A stretch of DNA of 64,000 nucleotides from Lepidurus packardi (Eukaryota; Arthropoda; Branchiopoda; Notostraca; Triopsidae): positions 26,001 through 90,000 of the forward strand of contig JAKZAN010000130.1 in the NCBI GenBank assembly GCA_023053545.1, given 5' to 3'. The notes beneath the pieces were generated by a model. That model searched no databases. It was not told the DNA's origin and saw only the letters and a list, made by a program, of their open reading frames with translations. The translations under genes and the position numbers were made by a program. Shown here piece by piece: positions 48,128-60,120 of the stretch; position 1 is the first letter of the stretch; the number at the start of each line of letters is the position of its first letter.

Positions 48128-48443
48128 GATTTCTTCTCTGATTTGGCGTTATAACTTTGGGTAATGTAGTTGATATATTGGTATCTTATACATGCATACA
48201 TACATACAATGTAGTTGATATAAAGACGATAGAGAAGAATGGCCGCAGGGGAGTGGTGCTGGGTATCTGAATAGTTGTGCAAATGGATATAAAGGTGGCC
48301 AGCAGGATTAATCGGGTGCACAGTCAGGGCATGCGAGACAGAAATATACACGTACTAGAGAATACGGATCAGCACGCGAATCTACCCTATTTTTCTTATA
48401 ATAGTAGACACATACATCGACTAAGTAGGAGCACATATTTTCT

Positions 48444-49010
48444 ATGCAGAGCAGAATGGCCAAGCGACTCCAGAAGGAGTTCGAGAGTCTCTCCAAAAAC
48501 AACGAAACCTTCCAGGCAGAATTAGTCAACAATGACCTCAAGACTTGGGTTGTTTCCTTCGAAGCCGCCAAGCAGACTATTTACACAGGCGACAAGTACA
48601 AGCTCCAGCTCCGCTTCTCAGACCAATACGTACCAATACCATCATCACCTCCCTACCTCCCTCAGCCGATCGAGTCTCCCGAAGTTATCTTTATTGGCAA
48701 ACCTCCCGAGCACGAGCACATCTACTCCAATGGCTTTATCTGTCTTTCGATCCTGTACGATGGTAAGTTCATCGCCTAACCATGTTGCTATTTCACGTAT
48801 TCGCACGAATTATAGAATGGAGTCCTGCTCTGACTGTCAACTCAGTGTGCATGAGTATTCTGTCTATGCTTTCCAGCGCCACAAAAAAGGTACTTATGTG
48901 CTTGTGACTATTGCTAGTGTAAACCTAAAAACGATGCGGAATTCGTGAAGCGTGCAGCCGGACGGGGTCCCAAGTCTTTCTTATGGAGTTTCGACGACGA
49001 CAAAGTGTGA
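48444..49010 (+). CDS. UBE2W: Ubiquitin-conjugating enzyme UBE2W
   Basis: Four exons (48444-48629, 48666-48762, 48816-48889, 48918-49010; introns 36, 53, 28 nt) give 149 aa. Motifs match UBE2W: KRLQKEFESLSKNN, TWVVSFEAAKQTIYTGDKYK, SPEVIFIGKPPEHEHIYSNG, then the active site FICLSILYDEWSPALTVNSV with catalytic Cys88, and SILSMLSS. UBE2W has SNG rather than the usual HPN before the cysteine, and this protein does too. UBE2W attaches ubiquitin to protein N-termini. The 149-aa length is close to the 151 aa of animal UBE2W. Confidence 0.92.
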
Positions 49011-49137
49011 TAAGCAAATTTCTATCAGGAATAGTCAGTGAGATTGACAACTTGGGGTCTGTATCGACTGGGTTTCAGAATTACAGCAAAAACCTTAGAG
49101 TATGATCATAGATAAACAGACAGCATCAACGAAATCA

Positions 49138-52100
49138 TCATTTCTTCAGTTTCTTTTTGGGTTTTTCCGCCAGCTCGTTCCTTGATTACTCCAGAGCACG
49201 GCCTATGATCACAGTCTTTGTCCCCTCCTTCACTTCTACGTTCCTCAGGTCATCGTCTTTGAGGGCGTAGTTGTATCGTGTCTGCTTGTTTATCTTGTCC
49301 ACTTTGTCGTCAGCCAGAGTCATGATGCGATCAGTTTCTGCTCGACCAGCCTGATCGATGGCAAGGGTACGGTTGCCCACGGCCTGGACGTTGTGGAAAC
49401 GCTGTTCGGTGAGTTTGGAGTCAAGAGATTTCTGAGAATAGATAGATTGAAAATAAGGCTTACTTCGAAGATCCTCTTGATGATGGCGTAAAACTTACGG
49501 ATAGCTTTGTTGAATAAAGCCAAGCATTGAGAAACGGGCAGGTCGAACTCTAAAAATTAATTTATGGGCGAGGATTACCTTTGGCGATGACCTCGATATT
49601 CTTGTGCTGTAGTCCCAAGCCAATCAGGATAGCAGCCTGCAGGTAGCTGACTTTGAGAGTCCCGAACTCCTTGCAGAAGAACAGTTTCGACAGCACAGGC
49701 AGTAAGTCGATAATCAGGTGGAAATCGGATAGGTTCTTAGCGTATGCCTCGATTCTCTTAAAGTCTAGCACAGTCAGCTGCAGCTTCAGTCTGTCTGCGT
49801 CTACTTCCTCCGCACTTTCAGCATCTATCTCTTTAGTAGTGATATTGGGATTAAGCACGTCGAGTGCCAAAGCTACCTACATTTTACGGAACTCGAATGA
49901 AAGTAGCTGAATGAATCTTCTTCTGAAGTCGTCCACGTAATGGCATAAATTGAGCTGTTGGGATTCGGCATGGAGAGCCTTCAGCATGATACACGAATGT
50001 TATGCTGTTATGTCGTTTTTGGTTTGCCTAATGTAGACAGGCTGATAGTTGCACTTCATCCAGAACTTGAGAAGATTTTTTGTCACACCATAGCTTGTTC
50101 CCAAGTAGTCGAGTCCGGGTGCTCGGATCTCATCAAGCTTTTTGAGTAATGGCTGCTTAATATCACCGTCAGAGCGGAATCGATAGTCGATCAGTTCAAC
50201 TCCTTCTGTCATATTAGCCAGCTTGCCTTCGAAGAAGAGACTGAGCTGTTAGAGTGCTCTTGTTCCATAACCCATTTTCTGGAGAGTGGGGTGAGTAGCG
50301 ACTCGAACAATTCTGCCTCCCACGAGTCTTGGGAAATCCACATCCTGGAACTGTTCTCGGATGTTCCAAGGAATGAGATCGCCTGAGGGCTTCATACCCC
50401 TTTCATTGCTCCCTTCAATATGAAGTCTATCGATTTCTCCTTCGATGGCTAGCTGAATGGCACATAGAATATCAGGGAGTTAGGTTTTTCCCTCATTGTT
50501 TTTCTTCAAGGGACCTAGGAGCACAAACAACATGTGCGAAGGAGAGTCAGACATGAGCTGTAAGTCGTTAGGACTGTTCTTGTAGTGGGAGCTGATAAAC
50601 AGAGACATGAGGTTGTGTAAAAACTTCTCAGACTTTTACTTGAAAGAAAATAGCACGTCTCTATTGATTATATAGAGTTCGCAGTCGTTGGGATGGGGGA
50701 TACCCTGTCTTAGAGACACGGCTGTAGTGGCATCTAAATGAAGTAGATCGGCTAACCATTTCTCAATTGGGTCGTTCAGAGCATATCTAATGGGATCGGT
50801 CATAGTTATTTCCTGTAAAGAACGAGTCGTTGCTAATTGGTCTCTACCTTTACGGCTCTGTTACTTAATCTCTTGTATGAGCTTGAGAGAAAGCGAACGT
50901 CCAGTGCCCTCATAACCATTGATGGTGCTGCTTAGGAAAACGAGAGGGAAGGCAAGGAAAGCTTTGACCAGTGGGAGTGGAATGGCAGCAGCCTCGTCAA
51001 TGACAACTAGATCAGAGTTGCTGATTTTGTCCGAATCGTTGGGGAACACATACTGGATGAACTGATGGTGCTATTTGAATATGTTGATTCTGATCAGGCA
51101 GCCAGCGAAGTCGGCGTTGGTACTTTCAATCTTCTCGAAGTGCATGTTCTATTTGTAGCCTAATGCCTCCAAACCTACGATCACGAACTCGAAAAATGTT
51201 TTCAGGTTCTATGGAGTAGGGGCAGTCACAAATACGTTACTATACCCCATAGCCACGGCAGACGCCACACTTAATCCTACAGCTGCGGATTTACCTCGGC
51301 CTCGGCCTGCAGTCAAAGAAATAGTCGTCCTCGATTTTTTCTCCATTACCGAGTTGACGAATACCATGATAGCTTTTGCTTGGTCCAGGGTCTTTGTCTT
51401 TTGGATGAGAGTACCGATGATTTCCTTCTGCTCAAGGTCGCTTTTAAGGGTGACGAGCTACTGAACAGCCTTCTGGTTGAGGCTTGGTGCAGAAGTGAGT
51501 TCTTGAATATCATTTATGTGTTTGGAGATTGGGAGGATGTTGAGTTCATCGTCCATGTAAATTGCGTTTTTGCATTAGCTGAGGGAAAGGATGAAGCGCT
51601 CATTGAAGCGAGGCTCGACATCTGCGAATTTATCAGTCCTGTAGCGCTGGTGCACATCCATCGTAAGGGTGTACAACTGCTTCAAGCTGGTCATTGTTCT
51701 GAGCAAGATTACGATCATGCCGCCACCCTCCACAGTCTCGATAGTTCTACACAACACGTTGGGAGTCAGGGCTTCGAAGTCTTGCAGCACAAGCATCTGG
51801 TAGGTGTTACCCAATACCTTGTGACTCTCCTTATAGTAGGTGTATTTGATATCGGTAGACGAAATGAAGAGATCGAAAGGATCGTCAATGTCTGTGTCGT
51901 AGAGTCCTTTGTTCTGCATGTTCTTGACTTCCTTCATCCTCTTCTTCTGGTGGGTGGAGAAGCCGAGCTCCTTCTTGTAGCACCAGAGGACAGAGGGCTT
52001 GGTACGGAGATTCTGCTTGGCCATGATGTAGTGGAAGTTGACAACCTGAGATAAGTCGTGGAGGGAAGAATACCTGATATCGAGCGCGGTCGCCAACAAT

Positions 52101-52178
52101 GATGAAGAGACTCCTTTCGTGTGTTTTGATGGAGTTGTTGAGGCAGGTTTGGATTCTGGAGTCGACTTTTTTCTTCAT
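49138..52178 (-). CDS. NAT10: RNA cytidine acetyltransferase NAT10/KRE33
   Basis: Four exons (52178-52074, 52045-49579, 49549-49464, 49431-49138; introns 28, 29, 32 nt) give 983 aa. Motifs in order: KKVDSRIQTCLNNSIKTHER at the start, SVLWCYKKELGFSTHQKKRM, the helicase Walker A TAGRGRGKSAA near residue 285, SDLVVIDEAAAIPLPLVKAF (Walker B), GYEGTGRSLSLKLIQEIK, a GNAT region, and the C-terminal LDFKRIEAYAKNLSDFHLII. NAT10 makes ac4C in 18S rRNA and tRNA in the nucleolus. All spliced joints restore the conserved frame. The tail is basic and Lys-rich. Confidence 0.95.
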
Positions 52179-52556
52179 GGGGAGTGTGTTGAAAGGTGGG
52201 ATTGTTTAGGGATTAGATGATTTATAAGAGCCGCAAATCCGAGGAGGCTAACAAATCGAAAGAAGCGAGCTGTTGGGTGTTAATACGAATAGATAAAATA
52301 GTAAAATGTCTGTGCTAATCAGGATACAGAATACACCCTGGGCTGCATCAGATCCAAGCTAGCAAACTGAACACCCTATGTGGCTATTCTCACTCCGTGC
52401 TGATTCCACAGCCCGCCAATCGTAATCAATATTCATAGTAGCTGCTACTCGTCCCCAGAACCCTATTCCCGCCAATGAGCCACATTTCTTAAAGGTAACC
52501 ATCACACCCCCATACATCAAGATACTCGCTTTTCTTCAATTCCTTCTTTCCCAACC
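52179..52556. promoter_or_regulatory. Divergent promoter region, NAT10 (-) / coiled-coil gene (+)
   Basis: A 378-bp space between two start codons. The 9-mer CCCGCCAAT occurs twice in the same direction (52412-52420, 52468-52476), the second preceded by TATT (TATTCCCGCCAAT). That resembles an E2F-type TTCCCGCC core, but the count is too low for proof. Near NAT10 there are A/T-rich runs. Confidence 0.3.
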
Positions 52557-54494
52557 ATGCTCATCCCTCATTCTCTTTCAGCTGAAATATTGTAAATAGT
52601 TCTCTGACCTATACACTCAGCTAAAAATCATAAAAGCAACCCTAGCTCCTCATCGCTTCTCTCCTAGATCTCATTCTCAAACAACAGAACCCTGATAACC
52701 TCCCTTACCCTGAGATCGTCCTGCAGCACCAGGCCGATTCTCACCAATAATAAATGAAAATACTCATCAAGCAGCACTAGCAAGAAATGCATGCCCTCAG
52801 ATCTTACTACCTTCGCAAGATAGACAGAATGCATGATAAAACTGATAGATAATTAGATTTGCTTAAAGGCAGTGCCACAGAAGAGATTTAATAAGCCACA
52901 GTAACTAATGATCGGCTACTACAAAATCTGGAGGCTAACATGGCATTCGTGGCTGAAATGAACGACAAACTCAATCAGCAGTTGTTGAACAATAACAAAG
53001 AAATGGATACTCTGCTTTTGATCAACTGCGAGCAGGACCAACGCATAAGGATAGCCAACCAGAACTATGAAGATTCGCAGCACAGTCTGGCTGAGCTAAG
53101 GAAGGGTCATCGAGAAGTGGTAGACCAGAATGAAGTATTCTTCACGGAGATCGCTCAGTTGAACGAGGCACTGCTCAATAAAGATTATGAAATTGGGATT
53201 CTTAATGATAAACTGGCAGAAGCTCAGAATATGACCCCTCGTCTGGCGGAAATTAAGGAGCAGCTGAAGAAGAGAGAAGCACAGTTACGAGAGAATTAGA
53301 AGGTAATAAAGAGTTATGAACACACAATAGAGACGATGCAGCGAGCGGCAGAAGAACTCCACTCGAAGTATCAGTCTATCGTGGAAGCTGAACAACGGAA
53401 ATCGGCCTCCCTAGCCAAACAGTTGGAAAACAAACAGGAAGAATACGTTCTGCTAGAAAAACTCTATCAGGAACTCAGCCGATAGCTGGAAATGGATCGA
53501 TAAATGCGGAAGGCCAAACAATGGACCTCTGTAAAAACTGAGCTTCTGCAAGCATAACTCGAATAGACTCGTGCGGAAATGTCAACTTTGAAAGAAACCC
53601 AACAGTCTGAAAGGGAAGTACTGTGGAAGACTGGCATTGCTCTGCACGATCTCTATAACAAAAAGTCTGAATCCGAAAAGATTTACCAAGCTGAAATCTT
53701 CAGGCTCAGCAAATCCTACCAGAAACAATCGTCTTTGCTGGAAGAACAGAAGGAGGTCCTGGATATGGTAGTGTTGCGAGAAAGAACTACACGCACAGAG
53801 GTGGCATTTTTGCGGCAAAAACTTGATGTCTTCAACAGATGGGGATCTGCTAACTCCCCAAAGTACTGTTGTATCCAGGGACAAACACAATGAGACCATT
53901 TCAAGATCCTCAAAATCACGGGATACTAAAAATAGACAGGAAGGAAAACGTGTTCCTCTTAAGTTTTCTGCCGTCAGGAGCACTTCTGGTCCCAGTATGA
54001 TGGACTTGAGAATTCCTCTAAGTCCACCTGCTTCATCCATCAACTCCGACAGACATTTCATCAGATCATACACTTAGTCTAATTTATCAGAACCGACTCG
54101 AAGAAGCGCATGGACGGCTAGGAGACCTGAACCGCACAGTCTAACCAGCAGAAATTAGATACTAGAGGACGTGAATGAAGAGCTTATGTAAAAGAGCAAG
54201 GTACAGTTCAAAATTGAGAGCATAAACAAGGCAGCTTATGATGCGAATGGGGTATTCAAGGCGCCTCATGAACGACTTTACTTCCCGCAAAAGCCAGGCC
54301 TGAATGCTCATCATCAAAGGTCATCAGAAAAGAATATGCATCAGTATGTATAGTCGGGAAGGAGAGTGCAGGGCGACACCGACCATTTACAATAAGTGCT
54401 GACAGCGAAGAGACAGGGGAGTCCAAAGAAAAAGATATTGAAGTACAGGACGACTGGAGAACCATAAGAGTACTTTGGGAAACTCCCATGTTGA
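52557..54494 (+). CDS. Long coiled-coil protein
   Basis: Predicted exons 52557-52591, 52621-53767 and 53799-54494 (introns 29 and 31 nt) give 625 aa. The N-terminal 40 residues are hydrophobic-helical (QLLIASLLDLILKQQNP). Coiled coil then runs about 60-395 (LQNLEANMAFVAEMND; LEEQKEVLDM). After the second intron the protein is basic and Ser/Pro-rich (PLSPPASSINSDR; RRSAWTARRPEP). The second intron is the weakest part: without it the coiled-coil frame continues another 40 residues to a TGA at 53891. A centrosomal or ciliary role would suit, but no family was recognised. Confidence 0.5.
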
Positions 54495-54558
54495 TTAGCT
54501 CGATTGCTACAATTCAATCAATACTCCGAACATCTTTTGGAAAATATACACTCTCATC

Positions 54559-55327
54559 ATCATTTAGCTTTTGGGGTGTGCTTGTTCATCTGTTGTCCCT
54601 GGGCGTGATGAGGTTTATTTCCTTGATGTTGGGATTCGTGCTTTTTTCCCTGGTTTTGTTGCTCGTTGTTCTGGCTTTGCTGTTTGTGCTGCTGCTAAGG
54701 ATTTTTCTTCTGTGGCTGCTGGTTCTGGTGCTTCTGTTGGTTAGGTTGTTGGCTTTGAGGTTTTTGCTGGCTAGGGGTCTGGGGCCTGGGCTGCTCCTGG
54801 GGAGTGTTAGGCTTCACCTTCTTGGAAGGAACGGGGGCCTTTTGTTCTTCCTCCTATTATTCTTCCTCTTATTCGTCTTCTTCTTCATCGCCTTATTCTT
54901 CTTCGGATTCGGGCAGAGCGTCCCTTAGTTTAGCCTTCCCGTTAGTCACAGGAGCCTTTGTATCGTAGTCGACACTTTCGAGATCTTCTTCCTGCACTTC
55001 ATTATCGTAGGATCCCATCAGATGGACTGTGCCGCCATTCTTAACCTTGATCTCGATTTTGTCGAGAACGCTGAAGCTGAGATTAAGAACGATATGGGGA
55101 GTGTCTTTGGTGAGTACAGCTGCAAGGTACTCTTTTTTGTCTTTTTTGACGTAAATGTCGGCCTAGATTGGGAAATACGAAGAGCGAAGAAAGTTGAAAA
55201 GGAATGTGGATTACCCTCTATCCATTCGACAAGACGGCGTTGGTAACTGTGAGTTTGTCTCCTTTCTCGATCTAGTTCTCATCGAAGAGATAGGAGGAGT
55301 CTGTTTTGAGGATAGCGCCGAAGAACA
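54559..55327 (-). CDS. Nucleoplasmin-like (NPL) domain protein with N/Q-rich tail
   Basis: Two exons (55327-55214, 55161-54559; 52-nt intron) give 238 aa. Residues 1-105 form an NPL fold: MFFGAILKTDSSYLFDENQ, then TVTNAVLSNGQ, AVLTKDTPHIVLNLSF and KNGGTVHLMGSYD. This domain occurs in nucleoplasmins, FKBP39-type prolyl isomerases and plant HD2 deacetylases. An acidic run follows at about 135-160 and then a Gln/Asn/Lys/Pro/His-rich tail. No FK506-binding domain follows, so it is a stand-alone NPL protein with a low-complexity tail. Histone chaperone function is likely by family. Confidence 0.7.
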
Positions 55328-55520
55328 TGCAGTTGTGGAGGTCACTAGACGATGGAGACTTGATAAAATAGATATGATTATAGGTAGTTTTAGAGTTGGC
55401 CACTTAACACAATATCCGAAACGAATGTTGAGCCAAATTAGAATTTCTAGAATAGAACTGCCTGAGCGCTAAAAATTTACTACTCTTCTCAACCGAACTA
55501 AGCACTTCACTATTAATCAT

Positions 55521-56586
55521 TCACACGATACTGCCCCTTGCTGACATCGTGGGTCTTCTGTCTGCTATTATCATCGACTGGCTCCCGCGCGCCTCGGAAC
55601 TTGTCGACACGCTCACTTTGTTCGAGTGATTACGCAGCACAGAGTGTCCCAGGATCTCCCTGAACCCCAGTCTCTTCTGCTCATCGATTTCAAGCATGCC
55701 CATGACCACTCCCACCAGCTATTTACTATACTTCTGCATGGCCTTTTCGCCTCGCTCCCTGACTTTGTAGTCGATGATCCTGAGGAGATTCATTTCGTAG
55801 CACTCGAAAGAGTTGTTGAGGAGCATCATCTCCAAGATGGTCATGCCGAGGGAAAAGAGTTGGTTTTTGCCTTTATTTTCCTGGCCGTTGGTGTACTGGC
55901 CTTTTCGGAGATTGTTCAGCTGGTCGGGACTCAAGTAGCATAAGTTGGAGGGACTCGACAGCAGCAGTTCCAGGTTGGATTTACCGAAATGCGTGAAGTA
56001 TGAGTCCAGGAGTTTGCAGTTTCCATTTCGATCGAGTAGAATGTTAGATGATTTGATGTCACCGTGGTAGCAGCCGTGCTCGTCCAAGGAGCGCAGGCAG
56101 TCCGTAGCCTGCCAGAGCACATCACATACTTTTTCTTCGGGAAAATACTATAATCAATAGGGTCATGTAAGTCAAAGGGTCACACAAATGTAGAAGACAA
56201 AAAAATAGTCTCATTGAGACCGATAGGCATAGAATTGAGAGTAAGCTGCGGTTTACGTCCATGTTGTAAGTTCTCCTTTAGATTTATTTCTCAAGGTCGT
56301 TATCCAAGTACTCGAAGTACAGGCTAAGAGTGGCCCCGTCGGAACAGTAGTCCTGGTCGCTCAGAATCTCATGGTTGAGGATGGTACTGAAATGTCTGTG
56401 CTTGAGTGTCTCACGCTCATTTATGATGCCTACCATCTTGTTTATCTCCTGCTTGGAGGCCATTTTGACGTTTTTGACGGCATAGGCCCTGTTTCTGCGG
56501 GTGATGAGAGCGACACGCCCTCCATAACGGTCGTCGTCGATGTAGCGTGTCTCGGGTGCCTCCAGCTTGGACTAATAGGATCCCAT
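55521..56586 (-). CDS. Protein kinase with altered DFG motif
   Basis: Two exons (56586-56257, 56147-55521; 109-nt intron) give 318 aa. Visible kinase features are the VAIK-type lysine in AYAVKNV (K38), an alpha-C region INERETLKH, the catalytic loop CYHGDIKSSNILLD with Asp140 and Asn145, and FSLGMTILEMML. The DFG segment reads LLDSYFTHFG: Asp158 is kept but Phe-Gly are Ser-Tyr. The APE region reads LSPDQL. HGDIK rather than HRDLK is used. Most kinases with HGD are still active, but this one may be slow or a pseudokinase. The single long intron is at the start of exon 2. Confidence 0.72.
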
Positions 56587-56727
56587 CGATTTCTACTTAT
56601 AGTTTCTCAAATGCCTATCGACTAATATTAATTTAACAGCAAAGCTTCGGACTCGAACCATAAAATTATTTCATTAATCATTCTTCGAGTGTCAAGTAGA
56701 CTGCCTGCTTAACTGGTCGGGACTCCC

Positions 56728-57471
56728 TCAGTCGTCTAAGTAGTCATACTTGTCCCGCTTCGGCTCGAATTTTATCACATCGTTCGCCTTCTTGGCGGCT
56801 ATCTTAGTCTCCACACGCTCCTTCAAGGGTTCTGGCACGAACTGCTTCACACCTTCTTTCACTTCTCCCGTGATGAGGTTGTACTGGAAGTTGTTCTTGT
56901 CCATGATGTTCTGAGCACGCACGAATCTCCTCACATTCTTGTCCTCGTCCTGCTTTCTTAATTGGTCTCCCTTTGCGGTCTTTTCGTAATCGAGGGTAAT
57001 AGGATTGTACGGCACTCCGCTACTATTGCGTTTGTTGTCCAGGAGGACCTGCTGATGGAATAGACGCTTTTGTTATTGGTATTAGTCACGTTTATCGTAG
57101 GTGTTCCAACGCTGCTAGTCCCTTTCGAATCTTTTTTCCTTACGCTTTTCGTAGAAGTTTTCCACTTTTTATCGGACCTGTTCTCGTGCCAACTTGTCGT
57201 TGACGTCGTGGTTCTTATTGAAACGCTACTTGTCTGGAGGCCAATATTAATATGACTGGTTGCTTACCTGAGACGAACAGAGAAGAGCTTCCCTCAGGCT
57301 GGAAGATCAAACTGCCTGCAGTCTGGAACCGGGTTTAAAAGCCGACTACGCAGTAAAAGTAAAGAATGAGAGGGCGAAAGTACTTCTATCGTTGATACGG
57401 TTCTTCTAGAGGGTATCGCGATCGACAGCGCGACCGACTCTCTGGTTGAAAACTGTGCCTGTGTATGACAT
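56728..57471 (-). CDS. Uncharacterised protein, paralogue B of a pair (see 47391-48127)
   Basis: Three exons (57471-57384, 57345-57268, 57233-56728; introns 38 and 34 nt) give 223 aa. The N-terminal 55 residues are unrelated to paralogue A. Residues about 75-120 are a charged coiled helix (VENFYEKRKEKRFERDQQRW). The conserved block follows: PYNPITLDYEKTAKGDQLRK, then DKNVRRFVRAQN, NFQYNLITGEV and FVPEP. The C-terminus is charged and ends in YDYLDD. It shares the block order with paralogue A, so they are a family of two in this window. Function is not known. Confidence 0.62.
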
Positions 57472-57619
57472 GTATTGTGGATAATGATCTAGGTTCTTAG
57501 TATTATAGTGCTGAAGTTAGTTACAATTTGATGTGGGTGCTTTTCTATTATTCCGACAGACAGACCCCGCAAAATCCTGTTATACTAATTAATCCATCAA
57601 TACGTGGAATCCCGGCGTC

Positions 57620-60012
57620 ATGTCTGAAACACCACTCCCTCTCTTCTCCACCACGAGGACCCGCAAATAAATTGAGAACTACGACTTCATCTTCGTCTTC
57701 GAGTCCCAGCCTAAAGCTAAAACACTAGGGCAGTAACTCCTCGAACTCGGTCCTGACTTTGAAGCTGCTCAGATCCGCTATCGCCTCCTACCTCCCTGCA
57801 AAGACCATAGTGAACACTATCTGTTGATTGCCCTCGACGATCCGACACTGCTGCCTCGCCAGGCAGAATAGCTGAAGATTCTCAAGAAAAAGAAGAAAAA
57901 AGCCTTTGAACTTCAGAAAGGAACCATCCAGTTGTAGATCTCGAACAATGCCACCAATACTGACTATGTGAAGTATATGAAGTTCAACGCGGCACGGCTG
58001 GAAAACTCAGAAATCTACGAACAGGAATACCTGTCTCCCTTCAACAGAGAGAAAGAGGACCAGTTCTATGCAATGCTCAGGCCAGGCCAGCAACTCTTTA
58101 CCCTCGATGAGTAGCTAAAGTGCAAATACAACTAGCTATTCACTTTCAAGACTGAGAAGGTCCTGGATATTGGTGGCGTGGAACTAACATTCAAGAACTT
58201 TCCTTTTCTCAACTTCATGGATATGCCTGAATATTCTGAACTCATACCTATCCACAAGTCTTCCCAATACAATATGGGCACTTACCTCGACTGGTATAAC
58301 CAAGACATTAAGCGGTACGTCGGCGCCAATGTTGAAGTGTACTTCAAACTTGTTCGCTTCATGCAGAGCATCCTCTATCTGCCAGCACTCGCGGGAGTCA
58401 TCACTATCTGCATCAACTGGTACTACAACTACACCGCAGACGATTCTCCTTGTGATGCTATTTACGCCTTTATTGTTGTACTGTGGGGTATCTATTTCAT
58501 CACTATGTGGGAAAAGGAGGAAAAATGGATCAGTGTCAAGGAAAAGACTGGATCCCAGGAACTGTGGTCATTCCGTCAAAAAATGCTAGTAGATCGGAAA
58601 AAGATTCCTTCGAGATACTCCGAAGTCACAGGTTTGAATGAGGCTCATCTCAGTTCGCCTACTCGTGCGTTTCTATACCTGCGCTCCATTGCTATTCTGT
58701 CTTTGCTGATGCTCACATCGATCCTTTGGATGGTGTTCTCACTCAATGCTCGTGGCTTTATCGATCCTGAACATCGCTTTATCTACTGGGAATCTGTTTC
58801 TGCCTGGAGCCGACCGGACGGCATGTTCGACGTCAACACCAATTGGAGCCTAATCCCTATCATCGTACATGCCCTTTTCACCAACATTGTGGACTAACAC
58901 GTGTACCGCCCTCTGGCCATAAAGACTACCAGGGCTGAGAAGCATCTGGAGACCAAGACATATCAGAACAGTGTGATCATAAAGTACTTTGTCTATGAGT
59001 TCCTGATCACCTTCGCGGACATGTTCTACATTGCCTTCGTGCGGTTTGATATTATCGGCCTCAAGGAACAGCTCGTGTCTCTGTTCTTCGTGGATATCGT
59101 CCGTAGACTTGTTGCCTAAACCCTCATTCCTTGGCTCACTCGCAGACTCCGCTCCTCCAAATACAAGAAGAATTTCAAAAAGGGTCTCTTGAAATCCGAA
59201 GAGCTGTTGGATAAGCAGGTCACGTTAGAAGTATGCCGCCCCTCCTACGAACCTTTTGACGACTATCTAGAGATTGTCACAAACTTTGGGTACTTAGTGA
59301 TGCTTTCCAGCTGCTTCCCGATTTCCCCAGTGCTCATCATGGTTTCGCATTTCATCTAAGTGATACACGACAAGTACAAGATCTTGTTCATCTACAAGCG
59401 GAGTCTGCCGAAAAAGTTCGTGGGAATTGGATTCTGGAAAGACCTACTAGTCTTCATCTGCTACATGAGCATCATCACTGTAATTTATCCTTCTCACTTA
59501 CCTTATACCCACAGAATATTATGCTCTTCGCATTTAGCTCTCAGCAAATAGTGGGATTCTTCCCCAAACTCTTCGACAGTGGCAAAGACGTCCTCTACGG
59601 CAATACCGAGATCTCGACGCTAATTTACTCCGCCATGGACTCCATCGGTGACTACATCCGACCAGACATTCAGTGTGATGCAGACCCAGTCAGCTTCCTA
59701 AGGTAACCTGTGTTCGAAGTGCCTGCGATGATGCTGCAGAGTCGGGCACTCCCTGCGAGAGAACAAGAGTCTTACTTTGTAGTGGTGATATTCGTGATCG
59801 AGCACATTCTGATAATATTCCTGTATGGAATACGAAAGATAATCCTGAGCCAGCGAGACAGGGCAGATATCTTCCTGGAGCGCAGGAACTACAAGAGAGC
59901 CGTCAAGGCACGCATGGACAAGAGGAGTCTGCTGAGCATGTTGAGGCAGTCCACGACGGACGCCTCCAGCAAATCTGGGGACTCGAGTGGTCGCTTCAGT
60001 AGTATTTTTTGA
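57620..60012 (+). CDS. Anoctamin (TMEM16) membrane protein
   Basis: Two exons (57620-59479, 59515-60012; 35-nt intron) give 785 aa. The cytosolic N-terminal ~200 residues lead to the anoctamin entry IYYLP-like stretch LVRFMQSILYLPALAGVITI, then IYFITMWEKEEKWISVKEKT, NIVDQHVYRPLAIKTTRAEK, VIIKYFVYEFLITFADMFYI, YEPFDDYLEIVTNFGYLVML and, after the intron, the last helices including SYFVVVIFVIEHILIIFLY. Anoctamins are calcium-activated channels or phospholipid scramblases. Channel versus scramblase and the calcium site were not resolved. VPS13 lies in the same window, and these two families cooperate in other eukaryotes. Confidence 0.87.
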
Positions 60013-60120
60013 ATGTACGTATCTATTCTGATCAGAACTATAAAAGTGTTAGGGGATCATAAACCTTTACTCAAATAATATTAATTATAGTACGAAGGTC
60101 ACATAAAATTTATCCAGCCC

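Noticed and set aside
54488-54928. Leucine-rich hydrophobic plus-strand frame
   Set aside because: It is the antisense of the Q/N/K-rich tail of the nucleoplasmin-like gene.
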